Source: Actinoplanes missouriensis 431 (GTDB lineage: Bacteria; Actinomycetota; Actinomycetes; Mycobacteriales; Micromonosporaceae). From it: a stretch of DNA of 64,000 nucleotides. A model generated the notes under the pieces. That model was given only the letters and a program-made list of their open reading frames with translations, had not been told where the DNA came from and did not search any database. This document shows, piece by piece, positions 1-7,786 of this stretch. The position numbers and the translations under genes were made by a program. The stretch's first letter is position 1. Each line of letters begins with the position of its first letter. The DNA is taken from NCBI RefSeq assembly GCF_000284295.1, contig NC_017093.1, positions 4,278,001 through 4,342,000 of the forward strand. Reading direction: 5' to 3'.

Positions 1-1
1 C

Positions 2-307
2 GACGCCGGAGGCCTGCGCGCCACCCATCTGTTCGCCGAGGACCACTCCCTCGCCTTCGACCCGGCGCCTCCGGCGATGGACGTGCGGCGCGTCGGCACC
101 GGATACGAGGTGACCGTGACCGCGACCGCGTACCTGCGGGATGGCGCTCTTCTGGCCGACCGGGTGGCGCCCGACGCGACGGTGGACGACATGCTGATCG
201 ATCTGCTGCCCGGGGAGAGCCACACATTTTCGGTCACGACCACCGCGACGGTCGACGACGCGGCCTTCCTCGCGGCGCTGCGCTCGGCGAACAGCCTGGC
301 CGGCTGA
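2..307 (+). CDS. GH2 beta-mannosidase, C-terminal fragment (5' cut by window edge)
   Basis: Reading frame 2 is open from the first base to a TGA at 305-307, giving about 101 residues of a protein that begins outside the window. The fragment starts with the run GLRATHLFAEDHSLAFD, which resembles the strand that opens the C-terminal beta-sandwich of family 2 beta-mannosidases (usual form: W-x-F-A-E-D-K-x-L). It then alternates beta strands through 'YEVTVTATAYLRD' and 'LLPGESHTFSV', typical of the mannosidase Ig-like domain. The family hydrolyses terminal beta-mannosides from mannan or N-glycan breakdown. The catalytic part is not visible, so substrate is unproven. The stop lies one base before the next gene's ATG, suggesting translational coupling with the LacI-like protein. 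Confidence 0.6.
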   Translation, partial: DAGGLRATHLFAEDHSLAFDPAPPAMDVRRVGTGYEVTVTATAYLRDGALLADRVAPDATVDDMLIDLLPGESHTFSVTTTATVDDAAFLAALRSANSLAG

Positions 308-308
308 G

Positions 309-1151
309 ATGGGCGGCCTGGTCGGCCTGCTCCTCACCGGCGGCGCCGCCCAGGTCGGCGTCGAGCCGTTCTTCCTGGAGCTGATCGACGGTATGGAGGA
401 GGTCCTCGCGCCGCAGGGCGTCACCGTGTTGCTGCTGGTGGCACCCGACCTCGAGGCGGAACTCGACACCTACCGCCGCTGGTCGGCCGACCACACCGTC
501 GCCGCGGTCATCGTCGTCAACCTGGTCCACGACGACGTGCGCCCGCGGCGCCTCGCCACCCTCGGCCTGCCCGCCGTCCTGGCCGGCCGCGGCGACCCCG
601 GCTTCCCGCGTGTGCTCACCGAGGACGCGGCCGCCATGACGGCAGCCGCCCAAGCCCTGATCGCCCTCGGTCACCGCACGATCGGCCGCGTCACCGGCCC
701 GCCGGCTCTGGTGCACACCGCCGAGCGTTCCGCCGCGCTCGCGGCGGCGGAGCACCACCATCCGGGGGTACGGGTGATCGAGACCGAAGGCGACTACGGC
801 GCCGAATCGGGTGTCCGTGGCATCCACACGCTGCTCGCCGCCGACCCACCGCCCACCGCGGTCATCTTCGACAACGACGTGATGGCGGTCGCCGCCGCCC
901 AGGAGCTGTCCCGCGCCGGCATCACCGGCGTCAGCCTGCTGGCCGGCGACGACTCGCCGCTCTGCGAGCTGGCGTCACCGCCGCTCTCCGCCCTGAGCAC
1001 CAACGCGCACGCCCACGGCCGCATCCTCGGCCGGGCGGTCGCCGAGCTGCTCGCCGGTGCCGCCCCGCGCGACCACGCCGGCCCGGCGAGCGGGCTGCGG
1101 CACCGCGCCACCACGGCCCCGCCTCAGAGCTTGGGCAGCCCAGGGTCGTAG
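309..1151 (+). CDS. LacI/GalR-type ligand-binding domain protein lacking the HTH
   Basis: This 280-residue protein matches the periplasmic-binding-protein-like sensor half of LacI/GalR regulators. It opens directly with the first sensor strand (MGGLVGLLLTGG), has 'GHRTIGRVTGP' near residue 120 and 'PTAVIFDNDVMAVAAAQELSRAG' spread around residue 185, all family signatures. The usual N-terminal 55-60-residue HTH and hinge helix are absent. The upstream part of the same frame is closed by stops at 111-113 and 117-119, so no HTH was missed by choosing a late start. The gene follows the mannosidase by one base. It may bind a sugar and act by dimerising with a full regulator, or be a decayed regulator. 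Its last 28 bp overlap the convergent LRR gene. Confidence 0.6.
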   Translation: MGGLVGLLLTGGAAQVGVEPFFLELIDGMEEVLAPQGVTVLLLVAPDLEAELDTYRRWSADHTVAAVIVVNLVHDDVRPRRLATLGLPAVLAGRGDPGFPRVLTEDAAAMTAAAQALIALGHRTIGRVTGPPALVHTAERSAALAAAEHHHPGVRVIETEGDYGAESGVRGIHTLLAADPPPTAVIFDNDVMAVAAAQELSRAGITGVSLLAGDDSPLCELASPPLSALSTNAHAHGRILGRAVAELLAGAAPRDHAGPASGLRHRATTAPPQSLGSPGS

Positions 1152-4063
1152 ATCCGGTAGTGGTCCGCGCACATCCAGAGGAAGTCGCCGGACTCGGAGA
1201 CCACCCGGCGCAGACCGCCGAACTGCCGGGCCGGATCCAGCTGAAGGAGCAGCTCGCGAACCGCGCGGAACCCGCTCACCTCGTCCGATACACCGGCCGG
1301 GGTCTTGTGTTCGCCGGCAGTCGCGGGCAGCAGGTTCGCCGTCGCTCCCATCAGATCGATTTCGGCCTTGAGCCGCTTCATCTCGTTCGTCCGTCCGGTA
1401 TCGACCACACCGAGCAGACCCGCCATCGCGCCGGCCATCGGCATGATGCGCAGGATCGTGGACAGCCGCACGAGGTAGGGCTCGGCCCGGACGAACCACT
1501 CACGGGTCTGCTCGAAGCGGTATTCACCGTTGTCGCAGCGATGCTGGCTCTCCGGGAACTCGCACCACAGGCTGAGGACGAACCGCTGGCTGAGCAGGCG
1601 CGCGGGATTGAGCCGGGCCCGGTTGATCGGCGCGATGCTGATCAACGCCGGACAGTCCGCCACCTCGGTGGCGAGCATCCGCCGTACCGTGTGGAGCATG
1701 AGCGCGGTCTCGCTTGCGATCTCCTCGACCTGGCTCACCGAGGCCGAGACCTGCGAGATGCTGCGGGCCAGGGCGTCGATGCGATGCTCCTGGCGGCTGA
1801 GGATGGTCGGCCCGGACTCGTAGGTGTCCGGGAAGCCGATCAGCACCGAGGTGAGCGCCATTTCGCGCAGGCAGGTGTGGCAGGTCACCACCTCCCGCCC
1901 GTTCTGGAACAGACCGTCCAGCGTCGACAGCGGGAAGGTCCCGGTGCAGGGCGCTCCCTTGAGCGAATTCGGACAGGGTACGAGGAGCTGGTAGCGCAGC
2001 CCTGGCCATCGGCTCCGCAGGAGATCCTCGATCGCGTCCCGCATGATGCTGAAGAAGTAGATCGGCGACGGCCCTTTGACGATCAGCGACAGGCGTTTGT
2101 CGTCGATCAGCTCGATCAGCGCCTCCAGGTTGTAGGCGCTGTGCCGCAGGAATACGCCGCGGCGCCAGTGGAAGCCGGTGGAGAACCGGAAGTTGCGGAC
2201 GGTGAGCCAGGCGACCAGGCCGGGCACCTCGTCGGCGAGTTCACAGATCAGGCTCACCTCGCTGGTCCCGCCGGGCACCAGCGGTGTGGTTCGCCACTTC
2301 AGCTCGGGCCGCTCGTACGGCACCAGCTGCGCGACCAGGCTCTTGTCCGAGTCCGGGAGCCGATAGGAGACGTCGAACTTCTCCATCAGCCGGAGGAAGT
2401 ACGGGTGATGCTCGGCGGGGTACTGCTCACGGGACGGGTCGGGTGACTGCCAGATCTCGCGCAGCCGGGCATGGTCGAGAACTCCGCCGTCGGCGCGGGT
2501 CCGGCGGTCCTCCAGCACGTACCCGATGGCCTTGGTCAGCCACTCCGGCTGCAGCACGATGATGTCGCGGAGCCCGTCGATCTCCGAGAAGTGCACGACG
2601 TTCCCGAGGTCGTGCAGAAGCTCGATCAGAGTCCGTTCGGCTTCCGCGTCGAGACTGTGCTCCTGGCAGATCTCGTGGTAGCGGCGGTAGGGGATCTGCG
2701 GTTCGTCGAGGAACGCGAGGCTGTCCCGTACCGCCACCCAGCGTTTGCTCAGCCGGCGCCCCATCTGCGGGTATCGGGAGGCCTGCAGCGCCAGCTCGCG
2801 CAGGATGTCCGGCATGCCGGAGCCGGAGGAGTTGTCGACCACCCACTGCCCGATCAGGGACGGCGCGAACTTCGCCCGCAGGTGCGGCAGGTCAATCTCG
2901 GGCTGCCGCTCGTCGCCGTGGGTCGCCACGATCATGACCTGCGCGTCGCGGCCGAGCCGAAGCCGGATCAGCCGGAGCCAGAACTCGATCGCGTTCTCCT
3001 CCTGGCCCTGCCGCGGTTTCCAGACGAGCAGGTACAGGGACCGCCGGGAGAAGAAGAACTGATGCGTGATCCGGTAGACCTCCTGGCCTCCGAAGTCCCA
3101 GAACCGCAGGGTGATGTCGACGTCCGGGAGCTCCGGATGGGGAAGCTGCAGAGTGCTCAGTTCGATGCCGTGGGTGGTTGGCCGGCCAGTGATGAACGGT
3201 CGGCCCTGGAACGAGTCGACGAGCGAGCTCTTGCCGACCTCGCCCTCGCCCACGAGCAGCACCTTGATCTCGTAGAGCGGAACGCCATCGCGGCCCTCGT
3301 CGCGCAGATAGGAGATCAGCGCGTGCAGCCCTCGGCTGTAGAGATCTCCCAGTGGCTCCGCGAGCGCCTGCGGGCGCAGCCGCAGGGTGTGCAAATGGGG
3401 TAGATCGGCCAGCTCGGTCGGGAGGTCGGTGACCACCACGGCGGTCAGGTCGAGCTCCCGCAGCCGCGTCAGATCACCCACCTCGGCGGACAGGTGCAAG
3501 GGGCCGCCTCCCACCACCGTCAGCCGGGCCAGATTCGGGAGCTTGAAGACCTGTGGGGGCAGAGTGCCGTCCGCGGACGGCGGCAGGGTGAGAACCGTCA
3601 GCCTCGGCAGCGACGAGAAACCCCGGGGCAGCCAGTCCAGCCGGCAGCTCGCCTCGATGTCGAGCCGGGTGAGGTTGCCGAGCTTCTGGATGCCGGGCGG
3701 CAGCTGGCGGAACCGCCCGCCGAGGGCCAGCACCTGGAGTGACGTGCAGTCCCACAACTCCTCGGGAAGCTGCTCCAGGGGGCAGCCCTGCACGTCGAGC
3801 CTTTCGAGCTTCCGCAGCCTTCCGATCTCCGGAGGAAGTGTCCGCAGCCTGCTCTCGTGCGCGTTGATCCCCTCCAGATCGGAGAGTTCGCCGATCTCCG
3901 GCGGGAGCGCCTGAATGCTGCTGTTGTGAATGTCCAGGGACTTCAGATGGCGGATCCGGCCGATCTCCGGCGGCAGCACCGTCTCCCTGGTCCCTGCCAG
4001 CGACAGCATGGTGCGGTCCAACGCGGCAGCCTGGTGGATGAGGTCCAGGACGGATCGTGGCAT
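1124..4063 (-). CDS. Leucine-rich repeat Roc-COR GTPase (ROCO-family protein)
   Basis: The protein is about 979 residues from the ATG at 4063, which has a GTGAGGAA ribosome site about 8 nt upstream; an extra 68 upstream codons are open but look non-coding. Residues 20-240 are leucine-rich repeats of the L-P-P-E-I-G-x-L type. A Roc GTPase follows: P-loop GEGEVGKSS (271-279), switch II DFGGQE (322-327), and THGD (380-383) at the base-specificity loop, where TKxD is usual. A COR-like dimerisation region and a long C-terminal region with Cys pairs (CPN...C, CHTC), possibly a zinc site, complete it. Bacterial Roco proteins are GTP-switched dimers. In many bacteria such NTPases occur beside conflict-system components, and here the divergent neighbour resembles one. 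The effector output is unknown. Confidence 0.85.
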   Translation of the reverse strand: MPRSVLDLIHQAAALDRTMLSLAGTRETVLPPEIGRIRHLKSLDIHNSSIQALPPEIGELSDLEGINAHESRLRTLPPEIGRLRKLERLDVQGCPLEQLPEELWDCTSLQVLALGGRFRQLPPGIQKLGNLTRLDIEASCRLDWLPRGFSSLPRLTVLTLPPSADGTLPPQVFKLPNLARLTVVGGGPLHLSAEVGDLTRLRELDLTAVVVTDLPTELADLPHLHTLRLRPQALAEPLGDLYSRGLHALISYLRDEGRDGVPLYEIKVLLVGEGEVGKSSLVDSFQGRPFITGRPTTHGIELSTLQLPHPELPDVDITLRFWDFGGQEVYRITHQFFFSRRSLYLLVWKPRQGQEENAIEFWLRLIRLRLGRDAQVMIVATHGDERQPEIDLPHLRAKFAPSLIGQWVVDNSSGSGMPDILRELALQASRYPQMGRRLSKRWVAVRDSLAFLDEPQIPYRRYHEICQEHSLDAEAERTLIELLHDLGNVVHFSEIDGLRDIIVLQPEWLTKAIGYVLEDRRTRADGGVLDHARLREIWQSPDPSREQYPAEHHPYFLRLMEKFDVSYRLPDSDKSLVAQLVPYERPELKWRTTPLVPGGTSEVSLICELADEVPGLVAWLTVRNFRFSTGFHWRRGVFLRHSAYNLEALIELIDDKRLSLIVKGPSPIYFFSIMRDAIEDLLRSRWPGLRYQLLVPCPNSLKGAPCTGTFPLSTLDGLFQNGREVVTCHTCLREMALTSVLIGFPDTYESGPTILSRQEHRIDALARSISQVSASVSQVEEIASETALMLHTVRRMLATEVADCPALISIAPINRARLNPARLLSQRFVLSLWCEFPESQHRCDNGEYRFEQTREWFVRAEPYLVRLSTILRIMPMAGAMAGLLGVVDTGRTNEMKRLKAEIDLMGATANLLPATAGEHKTPAGVSDEVSGFRAVRELLLQLDPARQFGGLRRVVSESGDFLWMCADHYRIYDPGLPKL

Positions 4064-4252
4064 GCTGCGATTCCTCACGCTCGGTGGGTCGTGGGCCTCC
4101 GATCCTTCAGGCCCGCGCCGGGCGGAACAAGTACAGCAGGCAGGGTGACGACACGTCCTGCCGCCGGAAGATCGACGCGCACCGTGATCTATCGCGTCCT
4201 CGACATCAACGGGAGACGATCCTCGCCGCCCACGGGGGACGGCTGAGGGGAG

Positions 4253-4258
4253 TAGGGT
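4253..4258 (+). promoter_or_regulatory. -10 hexamer of a leaderless promoter
   Basis: TAGGGT stands seven bases before the ATG at 4266, the spacing expected when transcription starts at the start codon. It lies in the 202-bp divergent gap between the LRR-Roc-COR gene and the small protein, so both genes probably have separate promoters in this gap. No palindrome was seen between them. Confidence 0.5.
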
Positions 4259-4265
4259 GCCGCGC

Positions 4266-4631
4266 ATGGCGGGCGAGTTGACTCTTCAGGTGTACGGGCA
4301 CGGTGTGGACGCGGAGGAGATCGACCGCCGCACCCGGACGCTGCTGGCCGAGATCCGTGAGACCGATGTGGACCGGGTGGTGCCCGGCGGCGGGCCCGTC
4401 CCGCCCGGCGCGAAACCGGGCGAGGCACTGGCCGTCGGCGCGCTCGTGGTGACCCTCGCCCCGATCGTCGTGCAGTCGCTGATGGACATCGTGGCGTCCT
4501 GGGTGAGCCGCCAGCCGAACGAGTTCTCCGTCAAGATCGGCGACTACGAGATCCGCGGCTCCAACGTCACGAAGGCCGAGCGGGCCGCGCTCGTCGCCGC
4601 CCTGGTGAAGCGGCTGGACGGCGAGTCGTGA
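4266..4631 (+). CDS. Small EACC1-like protein with one hydrophobic helix
   Basis: The product has 121 residues. It begins with a short strand-helix unit (residues 3-32, with the DAEEIDRRTR segment), has a Pro/Gly linker with 'PPGAKPGE', a single hydrophobic helix (about 54-72), and ends in an acidic strand pair and helix (SVKIGDYEIRG...). This pattern resembles the small actinobacterial 'effector-associated constant component' proteins found beside NTPase or protease conflict systems. I assign this from remembered family appearance, so it is tentative. The ATG at 4266 fits the leaderless hexamer at 4253; an in-frame GTG at 4257 is the alternative. The next gene overlaps by 4 bp, so they form an operon divergent from the Roc-COR gene. 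Confidence 0.6.
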   Translation: MAGELTLQVYGHGVDAEEIDRRTRTLLAEIRETDVDRVVPGGGPVPPGAKPGEALAVGALVVTLAPIVVQSLMDIVASWVSRQPNEFSVKIGDYEIRGSNVTKAERAALVAALVKRLDGES

Positions 4632-5062
4632 CGCTCGTCGACGAGTCGTTCGCCGTCCCGCAGTCGTACTCCGCCGGCGGTTTCCGGCTGGAGCTGCTCG
4701 GCCCGCAGCACAACGAGGCCGACCACGCCGCCTGGATGTCCAGCATCGAGCACATCAGGTCCACGCCCGGCTTCGGCGGGGACTGGCCGCCGCCCGGCGG
4801 GATGACCCTGGCGGAGAACCTCGCCGACCTCCAGAGCCATGCGGCCCGCTCGGCGGCACGGGCCGACTTCGCGTACGCGGTGCTCGACCCGGCGACCGGG
4901 GAGGTGATCGGCTGCGTCTACCTGAAGCCCGGCCCACCCGGTGACGTGCGGGTGTCCTCCTGGGTGCGGGCCGACCGGGCTCACGCGGATGAGGCTCTGA
5001 CCGTCGTGGTGACCCGCTGGCTGGCCGAGAAGTGGCCGTTCCTCATCATCACGTACCGCTGA
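4628..5062 (+). CDS. GNAT-like acetyltransferase-related protein
   Basis: This 144-residue product starts with GTG inside the stop of the previous gene (GTGA overlap), so it is probably translationally coupled. The middle contains 'YAVLDPATGEVIGCVYLKP' followed by 'DVRVSSWVRADRA', matching strands 2-4 of a GNAT fold. The acetyl-CoA-binding R/Q-x-x-G-x-G/A loop is not recognisable; the C-terminal half ends early with 'TRWLAEKWPFLIITYR'. This matches a short actinobacterial GNAT-related family whose substrate is unknown. The link to the EACC1-like protein may be functional or only positional. GC-rich third positions argue that it is real. Confidence 0.6.
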   Translation: MTLVDESFAVPQSYSAGGFRLELLGPQHNEADHAAWMSSIEHIRSTPGFGGDWPPPGGMTLAENLADLQSHAARSAARADFAYAVLDPATGEVIGCVYLKPGPPGDVRVSSWVRADRAHADEALTVVVTRWLAEKWPFLIITYR

Positions 5063-5104
5063 ATGGATTTGCGCTGGTCCTGTGCCGGTTGCAAGCTACC
5101 CGGC

Positions 5105-5638
5105 ATGGAACCACCCGAGATGATCAATGCCGGTGACCTCGTCCTGAAACGCTGGGAACCGGAGTGGGCGCCCGAGGCCACCGCCGCCGTCCGCGAGTCG
5201 CTGCCCGAGCTGAAACCGTGGATGCCGTGGGCGAACGACGGCTACGACCTCGCCGCCTCACGGTCCTACATCGACCGCTCGGTGGAGAGCTGGGCCGCCG
5301 GAACCGAGTTCAACTACGCGCTGTTCACCACCGTCGGCGACGTGATCGGCTCGATCGGCCTGATGACCCGGGTCGGCCCGGGCGCGCTGGAGATCGGCTA
5401 CTGGATCCGCACCCCGTGGGCCGGCCGCGGCCACATGACCGCCGCGGTGCGCGTGCTGACCCGGGTGGCGCTGACGCTGCCCGGCATCGACCGCGTGGTG
5501 ATCCGCCACGACGCGGCGAATCTCGCCTCCGGCCGGGTGGCCGAGAAGGCCGGCTTCGTCGAGACCGAACGCCTCGCCGTCGACCCGACAACCCCGGCGG
5601 GCTCGGGCACAGAGATCCTGCGTGAGTTCAAACCCTGA
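5105..5638 (+). CDS. GNAT N-acetyltransferase, RimJ/RimL type
   Basis: The 177-residue protein has the full RimJ/RimL-like GNAT layout: 'LVLKRWEPEWAPE' at the start, 'LPELKPWMPWA' near residue 30, the strand 'GDVIGSIGLM', 'LEIGYWIRTPWAGRGHMTAAVRVL' carrying the acetyl-CoA loop (GRGHMT for Q/RxxGxG/A), and 'NLASGRVAEKAGFVE' at the end. These enzymes acetylate N-terminal or side-chain amines of proteins or small molecules; the substrate here is unknown. ATG 5105 was chosen because the homologous part starts there; a 14-codon upstream extension is open but unlikely. No Shine-Dalgarno is present, and CAAGCT seven bases upstream is a weak leaderless -10. It is 42 bp after the previous gene and could be co-transcribed. 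Confidence 0.85.
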   Translation: MEPPEMINAGDLVLKRWEPEWAPEATAAVRESLPELKPWMPWANDGYDLAASRSYIDRSVESWAAGTEFNYALFTTVGDVIGSIGLMTRVGPGALEIGYWIRTPWAGRGHMTAAVRVLTRVALTLPGIDRVVIRHDAANLASGRVAEKAGFVETERLAVDPTTPAGSGTEILREFKP

Positions 5639-5641
5639 GAC

Positions 5642-5727
5642 GCGTGCGCAGTCCCGGGCGTGCGCAGTCCATAGCGTGCTCCGTCCATCGCGTGCGCGCC
5701 GTACCTGGCGTGCGCCGTCCCCTGTGC
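5642..5727. repeat. Short tandem repeat, about five 16-18-bp units
   Basis: Directly after the GNAT stop, a unit starting GCGTGC recurs at about 5642, 5658, 5674, 5690 and 5708, with variants GCGTGCGCAGTCC, GCGTGCTCCGTCC and GCGTGCGCCGTCC. Unit length drifts between 16 and 18 bp. No gene is present in 5639-6156; this tract, the dispersed repeat and simple CACGG-rich DNA (about 6068-6135) fill it. Confidence 0.6.
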
Positions 5728-5811
5728 GTTGGCTGCCCGGGCGGGGCGACTTATCGGATTTAGGCGTTAGAACGGGCGCGGCGTGGCGGACGGCTCCGCG
5801 CTGGTGCTTGT

Positions 5812-5960
5812 AGATCGTGGATCGCCGCTGGCCGGCTGGCGCTCAGTGTCGCCGGGACAGGCGTGCGGGAGCACTGAGCGCCAGCCGGCCGGGACGACCT
5901 GGTTGCCAGTGCTGTCGGTGGGCGTTCCAGCAGCGCTGTGCGCCGGCCGGACCGGCTGGT
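5812..5960 (-). repeat. Dispersed intergenic repeat, copy A (reverse orientation)
   Basis: This stretch matches the reverse complement of the tract at 13224-13365. Shared blocks include GCCGGCTGGCGCTCAGTG near the left end, CCAGTGCTG in the middle, and GCAGCGCTG with CGCCGGCCGGACC at the right. Copy A also carries an internal inverted repeat: CTGGCGCTCAGTG near 5834 is answered by CACTGAGCGCCAG near 5871. It is non-coding. Confidence 0.65.
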
Positions 5961-6066
5961 CGTGAGGGCTGTGGTGGCAGCGCTGTGCGCCGGCCGGACC
6001 GGCCGGACCGGCTGGACCGGCTGGTTGTGAGGGCGGTGGCGACAACATTCTGCGCCGGCTAGACCA
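5931..6066. repeat. Three imperfect tandem units extending repeat copy A
   Basis: CAGCGCTGTGCGCCGGCCGG starts at 5931 and again at 5978 (47 bp later), and a decayed third unit with TGCGCCGGCTAGACC starts about 6043. Each is followed by a GACCGGCTGG block and GTGAGGGC. The tract continues the dispersed repeat at its right end and is non-coding. Confidence 0.5.
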
Positions 6067-6156
6067 GACGGCACGGCACGGCACGGCACAGCGCGGGGCG
6101 GCACGGGCGCGGGACGGCGCGGGGCGGGGCGGGCAAGGGCGGCGGCTACCGCGCGA

Positions 6157-6498
6157 TCACGACGGGTGCCGCTTCGGGGTTGCCAGCAGGGCAAACACCG
6201 CTAGCGCCCCTCCCGCCACCGCGCCGGCCGCGATCACGAAGCCTCGGTCCATCCCGCCCGGCGCCAGCGCCCATCCCGCGCCCGCGGCCGCCGCCGCGCC
6301 GGCCAGCATGCCGATGCGGGCGGCGCGCGGGTGGCCCAGCATCACGGCGAGCGACCCGGCGACCCCGGCCACGCCGGCGATCAGGAACGGCGCGCCCAGA
6401 CCGGCCGCACGGTGGGCCAGCAGATCCACCCCGGATCCGATCATCAGCAGGAAGACCAGCACGGCGAACCCGTGCCGGACCAGCCCTGCTCGTGTCAT
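6157..6498 (-). CDS. Small membrane protein of unknown function
   Basis: From the ATG at 6498 the product has 113 residues with four hydrophobic segments (about 10-27, 33-54, 62-79, 86-105) rich in Ala and Gly, and a short basic tail (TPKRHPS). I do not recognise a family. The reading frame stays open far upstream, but that part lies opposite the hydrolase gene and is not coding. It is divergent from the alpha/beta hydrolase with 60 bp between the start codons. No Shine-Dalgarno is evident. The membrane topology and high third-position GC support a real gene. Confidence 0.55.
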   Translation of the reverse strand: MTRAGLVRHGFAVLVFLLMIGSGVDLLAHRAAGLGAPFLIAGVAGVAGSLAVMLGHPRAARIGMLAGAAAAAGAGWALAPGGMDRGFVIAAGAVAGGALAVFALLATPKRHPS

Positions 6499-6558
6499 CC
6501 GGCCAGCGTGCCAGACCACGACGCGGCCATCCACGGATTTAAATGATACGTTTGCACC

Positions 6559-7443
6559 ATGAAAACGATCAGCGCCTTCACCAGCGACCGGGCCCGGGAG
6601 CGGTTCGACGTGGCGTACCGGGCGGCGCTGGCCCGGCTGCTGCCCGGCGGGACCGCGCCGATCCGGGTCACGACCGGGTTCGGGGAGGCGGTCGCCTATC
6701 GCAGCGGTGAGGACACCGGCACCCCGGTCGTGCTGCTGCCCGGCGCCGGGGGGAACGCGGTGACCTGGTACCACTACGCCGAGCGGCTCGGCCGCCGTCG
6801 CCCGGTGATCGCGCTCGACCCGATCGGTGAGCCCGGGGCGGCCCGGCAGACGCGGGCCCTCACGACCGAGCGTGACGTCGTGACCTGCCTGGACGAGACG
6901 CTCGACGGGCTCGGGCTGGACGGCGCGCACCTGGTCGGCATGTCCTACGGCGGGTGGGCCGCGCTCCGGTACGAGCTGGAGTTCCCCGGCCGGGCCGCCA
7001 GCCTGACACTGCTGGATCCGGGTGGGTTCGGGGCGATCGGGCTGCGGTTCTGGGTGTGGCTGTTCGCCGGTGGGCTCGCCGGGGTCAGCCCGCGACCGGT
7101 CGGCCGCCGGCTCGCCGGGGTGGTCCGCAACGCCACGCTGCGTGACGACGAGCTGATGCCGCTGCTGCCGCTGACCATGTCGTTCCGGCGCCGGCTGCCC
7201 CTGCCGGCCGCGATGTCCGACGCGGAACTGGGCGCGGTGACCGTACCCCATCTGGTGTTGCTCGGCGAACGCAGCGCGCTGTATCGGTCGGCCGACGTCG
7301 CGGAGCGACTGCGGCGTGTCATGCCGGCGGCGCGGGTGGAGATCGTGCCGGGCGCGTCGCACGACCTGCCGGTGCACTCGCCGGACCTCGTCGCGGACCG
7401 GATCGAGGCGTTCCTGGACGCGTGCGAGACCGGCCGGCGATGA
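6559..7443 (+). CDS. Alpha/beta hydrolase
   Basis: The 294-residue protein shows the alpha/beta-hydrolase core: oxyanion loop 'LLPGAGGNAVTW' (about 59-70), nucleophile elbow GMSYGG with Ser129, and catalytic His in 'GASHDLPVHSP' near residue 270. The acid position sits in 'VLLGERSALY', with Glu where Asp is usual. Substrate is unknown; esterase, lipase or peptidase activity is possible. TACGTT (6547-6552) six bases before the ATG makes it a leaderless gene. The TGA stop lies inside the first unit of a 3 x 38-bp tandem repeat, so the last residues (ETGRR) are encoded by repeat DNA. Confidence 0.8.
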   Translation: MKTISAFTSDRARERFDVAYRAALARLLPGGTAPIRVTTGFGEAVAYRSGEDTGTPVVLLPGAGGNAVTWYHYAERLGRRRPVIALDPIGEPGAARQTRALTTERDVVTCLDETLDGLGLDGAHLVGMSYGGWAALRYELEFPGRAASLTLLDPGGFGAIGLRFWVWLFAGGLAGVSPRPVGRRLAGVVRNATLRDDELMPLLPLTMSFRRRLPLPAAMSDAELGAVTVPHLVLLGERSALYRSADVAERLRRVMPAARVEIVPGASHDLPVHSPDLVADRIEAFLDACETGRR

Positions 7444-7542
7444 CGGCCATGCACGACGCCCGCGTGACCGGCCGGCGATGACGGCCATGCACGACGCCCG
7501 CGTGACCAGCTGGCAATGACAGTCATGCACGACGCCTGCGTG
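7429..7542. repeat. Tandem repeat, three 38-bp units
   Basis: Three consecutive units of exactly 38 bp begin at 7429, 7467 and 7505. Units 1 and 2 are almost identical (core GATGACGGCCATGCACGACG); unit 3 has about five changes. There are no unique spacers, so this is not a CRISPR array. The hydrolase stop codon is in unit 1. Each unit carries ATGCACGAC and could fold weakly, but no strong hairpin is seen. Confidence 0.8.
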
Positions 7543-7564
7543 ACTCCGCCTGCCACACTCGTAC

Positions 7565-7786
7565 ATGATCGCGAAGTCGTTCGGAGCGGGGGAGAACATG
7601 ACGTCGGCGAGCCATCGGCACCTGGCCAACGAACTGCTGGCGAGCGTCGCCGGGAGACTGCCGGGCACCCCGGCCGTGATCGCCGCCGCGCACGCGCACG
7701 CGGTGCTGGCGCTCGCCGACGAGGTGGCCGCGCTCCGGCGGGTGCTGCAGACGGGCGCCGCGGGTGACGCTCCGCGTCAGCCCTGA
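7565..7786 (+). CDS. Small helical protein of unknown function
   Basis: This 73-codon frame encodes a mostly helical, Ala/Leu-rich product (SHRHLANELLASVAGRL..., ...ALADEVAALRRVLQTG). High third-position GC supports coding. The first ATG at 7565 has no ribosome site; an in-frame ATG at 7598 follows GGGGGAG very closely and is the alternative. It ends 10 bp inside the convergent receiver-domain gene. I recognise no family and cannot assign a role. Confidence 0.4.
   Translation: MIAKSFGAGENMTSASHRHLANELLASVAGRLPGTPAVIAAAHAHAVLALADEVAALRRVLQTGAAGDAPRQP

Noticed and set aside
7429..7542. CRISPR array
   Set aside because: The 38-bp units are directly adjacent with no unique spacers, and no cas genes are present. 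The same applies to 26317-26440 and 33641-33763.
6157..7668. A 503-codon minus-strand frame over the hydrolase gene
   Set aside because: Only the last 113 residues, from ATG 6498, look like a protein. The rest is Arg/Pro-rich, lacks domains and lies antisense to a clear alpha/beta hydrolase.
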